Shown here: positions 1 to 5,716 of the stretch, piece after piece | How the letters are laid out: every line of letters begins with the position of its first letter | Position numbering within the stretch: position 1 is the stretch's first letter | DNA from: DASXMX01 sp036794395 | Lineage (GTDB): Bacteria; Planctomycetota; Phycisphaerae; Tepidisphaerales; Tepidisphaeraceae | Length of the DNA: 13,216 nucleotides | Direction of reading: 5' to 3' | NCBI GenBank assembly: GCA_036794395.1 | Contig: DAIRGS010000195.1 | Location: 1-13,216, forward strand | Position numbers and translations under genes: made by a program | Notes under the pieces: model-generated | The model's input: the letters and a program-made list of their open reading frames with translations, nothing else | Databases searched by the model: none | What the model was told of the DNA's origin: nothing

Positions 1-31
1 GCTCGACTCGACCGAGCTCGTCGCGGGCTGA
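1..31 (+). CDS. Possible 3' end of a gene cut by the window edge
   Basis: One frame starting at base 2 reads LDSTELVAG and then TGA at 29-31. Only nine codons are visible, so no function can be given. The main support is that the stop codon is the first base triplet of an 8-bp perfect hairpin (29-55), the usual arrangement for a gene end. It could be chance. Confidence 0.3.
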   Translation, partial: LDSTELVAG

Positions 32-55
32 GGCTCAGGCTCGAAGAGAGCCTCA
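29..55 (+). terminator. Hairpin at a putative gene end
   Basis: TGAGGCTC (29-36) pairs perfectly with GAGCCTCA (48-55) across an 11-base loop. No T-tract follows, so it is not a classical intrinsic terminator. It may be a 3'-end stabilising hairpin. Confidence 0.35.
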
Positions 56-228
56 AGGGTCGAAGACAGCCCATGGACTAGGGAGATGATCTCCAGCGAC
101 GCGTTGGATTTGGGAAAACTAAGTTTCGATACTAAGACAACCTTCTAGGGCAAGAGCAGAAAATGCTCCCTCAAGGAAAGTTGGTTTTCCCACATCTCAC
201 CCGTCGCCCGACCCGCGACGTCCCCGTC

Positions 229-247
229 CACGGCTTGGAAAGCCGTG
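229..247. repeat. Dispersed GGA-loop hairpin, copy 1
   Basis: CACGGCTT, loop GGA, AAGCCGTG: a perfect 8-bp stem. A second hairpin with the same plan and loop (CACGGGCT GGA AGCCCGTG) lies at 2615-2633. Both are preceded by CGCGAC-type sequence and followed by a CAC a few bases later. Two copies in one window indicate a dispersed palindromic repeat rather than a gene-specific site. Confidence 0.55.
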
Positions 248-397
248 CCACTTAAGTTTCTGTTCGTGGTGATGCTCTTCGGCGGCGCGATAGGGTTCGT
301 ATTTGGCTTCTATGTTGGATCTCGAGAGCGCAAACGACATGAAGGATTCCCGGTGCTGCCCGTTTGGCCCACGGGGTCCAAACGCGATCAAATATGA
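245..397 (+). CDS. Possible small membrane protein (50 aa)
   Basis: From GTG 245 the frame reads MPLKFLFVVMLFGGAIGFVF, then GFYVGSRERKRHEG, and stops at TGA 395-397. A strongly hydrophobic, glycine-rich stretch of about 20 residues followed at once by a charged RERKRHE segment is the classic look of a single-pass inner-membrane protein with a cytosolic tail. The GTG has a GGAAAG about 3 bases upstream, but both lie inside the palindrome at 229-247. ATG 272 is a shorter alternative start. The frame is open upstream to a TAG at 146-148 with no better start, so this could also be the remnant of a longer gene. The stretch 56-244 shows nothing else that I can identify. The opposite strand is also open across 197-391 but encodes an unconvincing low-complexity peptide. 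The gene ends 32 bp from the convergent propeller gene. Family not recognised. Confidence 0.35.
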   Translation: MPLKFLFVVMLFGGAIGFVFGFYVGSRERKRHEGFPVLPVWPTGSKRDQI

Positions 398-429
398 TCG
401 GAACGCCTCAACGAAATAGATTCAGGTGT

Positions 430-1698
430 CTATTTCTCCACCCGATACAACGCCGTTCGCGTGCGGAGGAATAATGCATCACCCGCGATGGCCGGGGTTG
501 CCATAAAACCATCGGGGAGCTGGTTGCGGGCAAGCACCTTAAACTCTTTCCCCGCGGCAAGGACGGTGGCGATGCCTTGCTCGCTGACGAAGTAGATTTT
601 GCCATCGCCGTACACGGGCGAGGCGGAGTATTGGCCGTCGATGCGGTCGTGCCAGATCACTTTCCCTGTGCCGGCGTCAAGGCAATTGACGATGCCGGCG
701 TCTGTGGTCATGTACAACAGGCCATCCACCACCAGCACCGAGCTTCGCGTGGGCACGCTTTTGTGCGTGCGCCAAACGATATCGCGCTCATCGAGCACGC
801 CCGAACGGCCAGGTTGCACTGCGACCAGATCCGTGGCGCCATGGCCCGTGCCGTAGAAGATCAGGCCGTCCGCGATGACCGGCGTATCGCTGCCGGAGAA
901 GCTGGTTTTGATTTCCAGATGCCAGAGTTCTTTTCCATTGGCCGGGTCGTAGCCGTAGATGGCTTTGGAGCCGAGGCTGATGAGCTGGTCCTTGCCCTTG
1001 ATCCTGGCGATTCGCGGCGAAGAAAAGGCCTTGCGGAAATCGCCATCGGCGCGGGGTTTGCCGCTTGCTTCGATATCGCCGTAGTCGATGCTGCGCTCGG
1101 TGCGCCAAACCGTCTCGCCCGTTTTCTTGTTGAGCGCGACGACGAACTGGTGGTCGCTGCCGTCAAAATTCATGAAGATCAGATCGTCATGCAGCAGCGG
1201 AGAGGAGCCGGCCGAGCGGAAGTGATTGCAGACAAAGTCGGTGCGGGTCCAGAGGACCTTGCCGGTGGCGGTGTCGAGGCATGCCGTGCCGGGTGCGCCG
1301 AAGGTGATGTACACCCGGCCCTCTTCAATGCAGGGGGTCGGTGAGCCGTAGCTGTTAAAGGGGATGCAATATTGCGGCTTCTCGATATCGAAAAGCTTGA
1401 GATCATAAATGATCTTGCCCGAGTCCCGATCGACGCAGATGGCATATAGCTGATGGCCATCCTCGGTCGCGCTGCTCATCCAAACCTGCTTGCCCCAGAT
1501 AACCGGCGAGGACCATGCCTTGCCGTGAATCGCGGTCTTCCATTTGATGTTCTTGTCAGCACTCCACTCAGCCGGCAAGCCTTTGGAATCAGAGATCCCA
1601 TCCCCGCGCGGGCCGCGGAATTGGGGCCAGTTGTCGTCGGCGAGGGCGAGGGAGGCGGAGGCGAGAAGCAGCAACAGGGAAAGCAGTTGGCATTTCAT
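430..1698 (-). CDS. Secreted PQQ-like beta-propeller repeat protein
   Basis: A 422-residue protein. Residues 1-20 form a Sec signal peptide (MKCQ, a Leu/Ala-rich core, then ALA before DDNWPQ) with no lipobox cysteine, so a periplasmic or exported protein is expected. Immediately after it comes NWPQFRGPRGDGIS, the entry motif typical of planctomycete PQQ-binding-like propellers. The blades repeat the hallmark pattern of a small residue, D, then TGK/NGK and W: CLDTATGKVLWTRT, VALNKKTGETVWRTE, GYDPANGKELWHLE and CLDAGTGKVIWHDR. The fold resembles BamB and quinoprotein dehydrogenases, but I see no dehydrogenase active-site module, so a scaffold or binding role is more likely than catalysis. ATG 1698 is supported by the signal peptide and by an upstream AAGGA at somewhat long spacing. 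The gene is downstream of the zinc-ribbon gene on the same strand, with half of repeat element A between them. A specific substrate cannot be inferred. Confidence 0.88.
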   Translation of the reverse strand: MKCQLLSLLLLLASASLALADDNWPQFRGPRGDGISDSKGLPAEWSADKNIKWKTAIHGKAWSSPVIWGKQVWMSSATEDGHQLYAICVDRDSGKIIYDLKLFDIEKPQYCIPFNSYGSPTPCIEEGRVYITFGAPGTACLDTATGKVLWTRTDFVCNHFRSAGSSPLLHDDLIFMNFDGSDHQFVVALNKKTGETVWRTERSIDYGDIEASGKPRADGDFRKAFSSPRIARIKGKDQLISLGSKAIYGYDPANGKELWHLEIKTSFSGSDTPVIADGLIFYGTGHGATDLVAVQPGRSGVLDERDIVWRTHKSVPTRSSVLVVDGLLYMTTDAGIVNCLDAGTGKVIWHDRIDGQYSASPVYGDGKIYFVSEQGIATVLAAGKEFKVLARNQLPDGFMATPAIAGDALFLRTRTALYRVEK

Positions 1699-1823
1699 GC
1701 GTATCGTTTTCCTTTATCCAATAGCTGTACCGCCGAATACTATCTGGCGTTTTGCCCGTTCAATTCAATGGCATCCATTTTGGCAGTGGAATCTGCTGAT
1801 TGGATACAAACCACATTTAAATT

Positions 1824-2064
1824 GGCGCGTGACAAAGGCGGCGGCCGCTCCGTTTTCCCTCCACCGGTACGCCGGGGGAGGGTAGGGAGGGGGTTTTTGG
1901 CGCATATGCTTGCGAAGGCGATCTATCCGCGACCAGGGTCGCGGCTCGCCCACATGCGTTTCATGTTGCCTGGTGGCTGTTTGACCTGCAACCCAGGCCC
2001 CCTCCCTACCCTCCCCCGGCGTACCGGTGGAGGGAGAAGAGGATCGCCTACGGTGTTGCGTACC
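1824..2064. repeat. Inverted-repeat element A (MITE/BIME-like)
   Basis: The arms at 1856-1893 and 1998-2035 are a perfect 38-bp inverted repeat. Weaker inverted similarity extends outward on both sides to about 1824 and 2064. Each arm is itself a small hairpin (CCCTCC, A, CCGG, loop TACG, CCGG, G, GGAGGG) followed by a G-rich tail with four G-runs (left arm 1874-1893 on the + strand). The 104-bp interior contains a further perfect palindrome, CCGCGACC AG GGTCGCGG, at 1927-1944. A diverged second copy lies at 3855-4050. There is no transposase gene inside, so it would be non-autonomous if mobile. Its left half lies between genes and its right half is read as the C-terminus of the zinc-ribbon gene. 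Confidence 0.8.
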
Positions 2065-2573
2065 CTGTTTAAATCGATGACTGAACCGCACTCGGGGCAG
2101 ACGCCGCTGGTGTTGGCGGTGAGATCGTAGGAGCATGCACGGCATTCGTTGTTTCCATTGAGGCGGTCGCGCCGCATGAATTGCCAGAGCCAGATTATGG
2201 GCAGAGCGGCTGCAAGAATTGCGATAAGCCAATGGCGAACCCAAATGAAATGACCGTTGATAGAAATCCAGGGCCAAAGGGCGTGTGCCGTTGTGGGGAA
2301 GCTGAGGGAGTCTGAGCGCCAGTGCGGCTGCAAATGTCTTTTCTTAACGGAGTGGAGGTGCTCACCGTTAAAGTCTGCGATCATATGAAGACTCCCGTCC
2401 ATGGAGCAGAACAGCCAGATGGCTTCGGGTGCCTTTGCCTCGTATTTGTACGGCAGGTCGGCTTCATAAAAGACGAAGTCGGATCGCCAGTAGCTTCGTA
2501 CCCAAAGGAACACGGTTGTCAGGCATAGCAGCAGAGAAATGGCGGAGGCGATGGCAAATAAGCGGCGATGCAC
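1923..2573 (-). CDS. Two-TM protein with C-terminal zinc ribbon; tail derived from repeat element A
   Basis: A 216-residue protein from a GTG start (no in-frame ATG upstream; the ribosome binding site is weak because seven C precede the start). Residues 5-25 are hydrophobic (one TM segment or signal anchor), residues 26-110 form an extracytoplasmic domain rich in W, H and F, and residues 111-133 form a second TM segment. A basic linker MRRDR then leads to a CxxC...CxxC zinc ribbon (C144, C147, C159, C162; motif CRACSYDL...CPECG). Short membrane proteins ending in such a ribbon are common in planctomycetes, and their function is unknown. From about residue 171 the protein is encoded by repeat element A (LLPPPVRRGRVGRG and beyond), so roughly 46 residues are probably a foreign extension and the ancestral protein probably ended soon after CPECGSVIDLNR. 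The stop is TAG at 1923-1925. The call is good as a gene and weak as to role. Confidence 0.72.
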   Translation of the reverse strand: MHRRLFAIASAISLLLCLTTVFLWVRSYWRSDFVFYEADLPYKYEAKAPEAIWLFCSMDGSLHMIADFNGEHLHSVKKRHLQPHWRSDSLSFPTTAHALWPWISINGHFIWVRHWLIAILAAALPIIWLWQFMRRDRLNGNNECRACSYDLTANTSGVCPECGSVIDLNRVRNTVGDPLLPPPVRRGRVGRGPGLQVKQPPGNMKRMWASRDPGRG

Positions 2574-2614
2574 GGGGGGGATTCTATCAAACGAGCGAGG
2601 GGAAAGTCGCGACC

Positions 2615-2633
2615 CACGGGCTGGAAGCCCGTG
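2615..2633. repeat. Dispersed GGA-loop hairpin, copy 2
   Basis: CACGGGCT, loop GGA, AGCCCGTG: a perfect 8-bp stem lying between the stop of the RMD1-like gene (2649) and the start of the zinc-ribbon gene (2573). It has the same architecture as 229-247. Read on the minus strand it could act as a 3'-end hairpin for the upstream gene, but there is no T-tract after it. Confidence 0.6.
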
Positions 2634-2648
2634 TCACAGGAAGGCGGA

Positions 2649-3815
2649 TTACTTCCGTCCCATCGCCAGCATCACCAAATCAACAATGAACAGCAGCACG
2701 ATCGAGATTTCGAGGATGAGCATCCAGCGGTTGTTCTGCTCCGCTCCCAGGAGCTGATACAGATCGTCAAGAGTTTTTAGTTTTTCGTCGATGGTTTTGT
2801 GCCAGTCGGTGAGATGGAATCGCGTGGACAGGGATTGGTAGATGCGGGCGGAATGCCAGTCGCCGAAGAACTTGGTGATGTTCGACAGTTCATCGCTGAG
2901 GCGGGCGAGGTCGATACGGATTTCGCGGAGGTTGCGCTGGACGGCGGTCCTGCTCCCGCGAGATCGGCGCTGCATCACATCGCGGTACGAACGTTCGACG
3001 GCATCATCCAACATGCGGTCGTAGGCTTCGAGCTCGGCCAACTGAACATTGGCTAACTCCATCAAATACAGCGTTTCATCGAAGAATCGGGGTTCATCGA
3101 TCACCAGCGCCGCGTCCCAGTCGGCGACGACCACGTCGCCATCGTAATAGCTGAGGTACTTGGCCGTGGCCTCGTTGGCTTCCTGATGGCTGAGGCGATT
3201 GGGATCGCGCTCCTCATTAAGCAATGCCGCGACCCGCCGACGATTTTCCGCCAGCCAATGCTCGGCCGAGCAGAGGGCCCCATCCGCGGCTTTGAGCGGG
3301 CCGCGAATGCAGAAGACGGTGTAGGCTTCTTCATCGGTGAGGGATTCAGCGGGGCGAACAAGATAGGGTTTCAATTCCTTTTTCACTTCCTCGGCCAGGG
3401 CACGAACTTCATCGTAAAGCCAGGTACCATCAGAAAACTTGAGGTCGTGAAACGAGACCAGCTCGTCGATTTCGCGGACGCTGAACGGCACCCGCACCAT
3501 GATGCTGATCGCGCCGATGGGCAGGAGCTTGATAGAGCGTTCGAGTCGGATCGTGCCATGGGGGCCGAGCCGTTCGAGCGGGGGAAGGCGGACCATCTGC
3601 GGGCGGTAGAAAAAAAGCTGGCGAGGGCTGCGCTTGCTGGCATCGACAACGAATTGGGCAACGGGTTGGCCGAGCAATTGGGGGACGGGCCGGCGGGTGA
3701 ATTCATACGCCACGTCGAAGGCGTAGAGATAGACGACTTCGCCCGTATAGATGGCGATTTCAGACGGCGCCGCTTTGCGGGGAATTGAAAGGGAGTCGGT
3801 GGCATGAGCGGTCAT
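2649..3815 (-). CDS. RMD1/DUF155-like protein with C-terminal membrane anchor
   Basis: A 388-residue protein from ATG 3815. The open frame continues upstream for 52 more codons, but that part translates repeat element B, including a proline run from the G tract, so I reject it. The N-terminal part holds a GEVVYLYAFDVAYEF strand region. The middle contains YLSYYDGDVVVADWDAALVID and then a long helical region (LMELANVQLAELEAYDRMLDDAVERSYRDV), followed by LARLSDELSNITKFFGDWHSARIYQSL, LKTLDDLYQLLGAEQNNR and one C-terminal TM segment (about residues 365-385) ending in GRK. This order (mixed alpha/beta head, coiled-coil-like helices with a leucine-rich 'LLGAE..N' stretch, terminal anchor) is what I associate with the RMD1/SIF2 (DUF155) group, whose eukaryotic members are mitochondrial membrane proteins. 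The assignment is from pattern memory only. The biochemical role is unknown. There is no strong Shine-Dalgarno close to the start. It stands 75 bp upstream of the zinc-ribbon gene on the same strand, so co-transcription is possible. Confidence 0.7.
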   Translation of the reverse strand: MTAHATDSLSIPRKAAPSEIAIYTGEVVYLYAFDVAYEFTRRPVPQLLGQPVAQFVVDASKRSPRQLFFYRPQMVRLPPLERLGPHGTIRLERSIKLLPIGAISIMVRVPFSVREIDELVSFHDLKFSDGTWLYDEVRALAEEVKKELKPYLVRPAESLTDEEAYTVFCIRGPLKAADGALCSAEHWLAENRRRVAALLNEERDPNRLSHQEANEATAKYLSYYDGDVVVADWDAALVIDEPRFFDETLYLMELANVQLAELEAYDRMLDDAVERSYRDVMQRRSRGSRTAVQRNLREIRIDLARLSDELSNITKFFGDWHSARIYQSLSTRFHLTDWHKTIDEKLKTLDDLYQLLGAEQNNRWMLILEISIVLLFIVDLVMLAMGRK

Positions 3816-3854
3816 GTGGCGGAATTGTAGCCTCTTGCCATAGGCGGCAAAGTA

Positions 3855-4050
<196 letters not shown>

Positions 4051-4134
4051 CACCGCAGCGACCCGTTTGTTCGTTGTAGCGTGCATTATCGCGTCATATT
4101 GGAACTGCGGCGGGCCGGGGGTTAGGCTTTGGGA

Positions 4135-5244
4135 ATGCGGATGGTAGAGATCAGGAAGTGGATGGGGATCGGGATATTGTGCGGACTGCTTGCGCAATCG
4201 GTTAGCCAGGCGCAAGCGCCTGCCACAAGGCCGGCAACTGCGCCGGTTGCGGTTTCGATTCAATTTCTCAGCGCGACCCAGGGCCGGACGGCCATTGTCG
4301 ATGAGACAAACGATCCATATTTCAAGCTGCTTCAGCCAATGGAGATGTCGGCCAAGACAGGCCGGTTGACTACCGATACGGTCGAGGCCGAGCGGGACGA
4401 GTGCCGCCGGCGCTATCAGGCCGCCGTGGTGGATTTCACGCCCAGGGAAAAGCAGGCGATCGAAGCGCTCGTGAAGAAAATCACCGCGGCGACACAGGAC
4501 AAATTCCCGGTGTTTGCGCGCACGCCCTGGAGTTTCATCAAAGTAGCCAGCGGACTGGAAGGCGGCAACGCATTCACTCGCGGGGGAAACATTGTTTTGC
4601 CCGTGGAAAACGTAGCCACCTTATTAAATAGATCCACCGACAAGGCTGCGCCCAAGTGGGCAGTTTTGGTGGAGTCGGCGAACTTGCTGTTGCGCGAGCA
4701 ATTGCACGTCGTGCAAAAGGCGCAGCCCCAGCGATTCGCGAAGATGTATGAGGAAAAATGGGGATTGATGCATCAGGACAAGCTGGACCCGGGAGAGTGG
4801 TTGACCGAACACCAGTTTCTCGATCCGGATGCGGTGGATGAACATTGGATCTACGAGATAAAAGCCGGTCAGCGGAGCCGGTGGATCTGGCCCATGCGGG
4901 TGATGGGAGATGCGCACAATCCCGCCGGCCCCGGTATGGCGGATGTGCAGGCGGTTGCGGTGATGCTGGATGGGAGCCCGGAGCAGGGATTTAAACCCAG
5001 GACCGCGCCCAACGGCGGACCCATGACCCAGCCCCTTCTGAATCTCCCACAATACACCGCGAGATTTTCCCCCAGTGAGCACCCCTACCATCCAGCCAAA
5101 GCCGCGGCGGATTTGTTTGCGCGGATCATTGTCGCCGAGGAATTGCTCCCCGAAGCAAAACCGCCCGGTGCCGAGGCAGCGTTGGTGAAAGCAAAAGAAC
5201 GGTTCAAGGAGATGCGGGAATGGTTTGAGAGGATTTTGGGATAG
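4135..5244 (+). CDS. Secreted protein with degenerate zincin (RExxH) motif
   Basis: A 369-residue protein from ATG 4135 (TTG 4129 and ATG 4141 are alternatives; GGGA sits 6 bases before 4141 and AGG 8 bases before 4135). The N-terminus has a basic region, a hydrophobic core (WMGIGILCGLLAQSVSQAQA) and a likely signal-peptidase site near AQA, then a Pro/Thr/Ala linker, so export is expected. Centrally, ESANLLLREQLHVVQKAQPQ is followed by RFAKMYEEKWGL. This strongly resembles the HExxH helix and following segment of small metallopeptidase-like families (pattern HEQxHVxQ...F..xY...WG), but the first zinc-binding His is Arg187 (codon CGC; CAC would give His). Glu188 and His191 remain. FTRGGNIVLPVENVATL just before it fits the preceding strand of such domains. 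I infer a zincin-fold protein that has probably lost catalysis. The exact family is not recognised. It converges on the small gene at 5249-5440, with stop codons 4 bp apart. Confidence 0.75.
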   Translation: MRMVEIRKWMGIGILCGLLAQSVSQAQAPATRPATAPVAVSIQFLSATQGRTAIVDETNDPYFKLLQPMEMSAKTGRLTTDTVEAERDECRRRYQAAVVDFTPREKQAIEALVKKITAATQDKFPVFARTPWSFIKVASGLEGGNAFTRGGNIVLPVENVATLLNRSTDKAAPKWAVLVESANLLLREQLHVVQKAQPQRFAKMYEEKWGLMHQDKLDPGEWLTEHQFLDPDAVDEHWIYEIKAGQRSRWIWPMRVMGDAHNPAGPGMADVQAVAVMLDGSPEQGFKPRTAPNGGPMTQPLLNLPQYTARFSPSEHPYHPAKAAADLFARIIVAEELLPEAKPPGAEAALVKAKERFKEMREWFERILG

Positions 5245-5248
5245 CGCA

Positions 5249-5440
5249 TTATTCTTTTTGAAGTAGTTGCAGGTAAGCCATCTCGCGAAGGCGATCCAAG
5301 GCTGCGGACGAGACCGCCTGACCTTCGAGCGCCATTGTGCCTTGCAGCATACTGACCAGAAAGACCGCGCGGCGCCACAGGCGTGGATCGCGATCCACAA
5401 TGGGCTCGGGCTCGAGATTTCCTTTCGGAGTAGGCGGCAT
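5249..5440 (-). CDS. Small hypothetical protein (63 aa)
   Basis: ATG 5438-5440 opens a 63-residue frame: a Pro/Glu-rich start (MPPTPKGNLEPEPIVDRDP), then RLWRRAVFLVSMLQGTMALEGQAV, then an amphipathic helix-like end (ALDRLREMAYLQLLQKE). The composition is natural-looking, with alternating hydrophobic and charged helix patterns and no low-complexity bias, which is why I favour it over the overlapping plus-strand frames. No signal peptide is evident. There is no strong Shine-Dalgarno. It is tail-to-tail with the zincin-like gene. Family and function are not recognised. Confidence 0.5.
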   Translation of the reverse strand: MPPTPKGNLEPEPIVDRDPRLWRRAVFLVSMLQGTMALEGQAVSSAALDRLREMAYLQLLQKE

Positions 5441-5566
5441 GAATCGCTTTCGGCCTAGGAAACCATCGACTCATCGAACTCTCAGGTCAAGAGATTTCTG
5501 GCGGAGTCTGCAAGCTTGTTGGATTCGTTAAACCTCGCGTAAATTCGCAAAGCGGCGATTTCATCA

Positions 5567-5707
5567 GTGCAATTCGAGGCGAAATATCGCAGCTTCGTGT
5601 CACAGATGTTTGATGATTTGGGTTGCGCAGTGCCGCTACCGGCGAACCTTCCGTATCCGGCGGTGTATGATGAATTGGGCATAAATACCTTCCGCTGGAT
5701 GTATTGA
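5567..5707 (+). CDS. Small reading frame, possibly the 3' part of a decayed gene
   Basis: From GTG 5567 the frame encodes 46 residues: MQFEAKYRSFVSQMFDDLGC, then AVPLPANLPYPAVYDELGIN and TFRWMY, ending at TGA 5705-5707. The peptide looks like a genuine protein end. Its stop overlaps the GAGG (5706-5709) that serves the lipoprotein gene starting 10 bp later, which is typical of translational coupling. In the same frame, upstream of a TAA at 5540-5542, lies another natural-looking segment (SSNSQVKRFLAESASLLDSL then NLA), so the two may once have been one gene of about 80 codons. An overlapping minus-strand frame (5682-5482) also has a GGAAGG upstream but looks less protein-like. Function unknown. 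Confidence 0.4.
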   Translation: MQFEAKYRSFVSQMFDDLGCAVPLPANLPYPAVYDELGINTFRWMY

Positions 5708-5716
5708 GGCGTTTGT

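Noticed and set aside
577..1344. Long plus-strand open frame of 255 codons
   Set aside because: It is antisense to the propeller gene, which has a signal peptide and clear repeats. The plus-strand peptide has no recognisable motif and is a shadow of GC-rich codon use.
3186..3788. Plus-strand open frame of 200 codons
   Set aside because: It is antisense to the RMD1-like gene and biased in composition with no start signal. It is a shadow frame.
4624..5400. Minus-strand open frame of 258 codons
   Set aside because: It overlaps the secreted zincin-like gene in antisense and has no natural-looking domain pattern.
5482..5682. Minus-strand small gene with GGAAGG before ATG 5682
   Set aside because: Possible, but the peptide looks less protein-like than the plus-strand frame 5567-5707, and it would leave only 34 bp to the divergent lipoprotein start. 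Kept as an alternative only.
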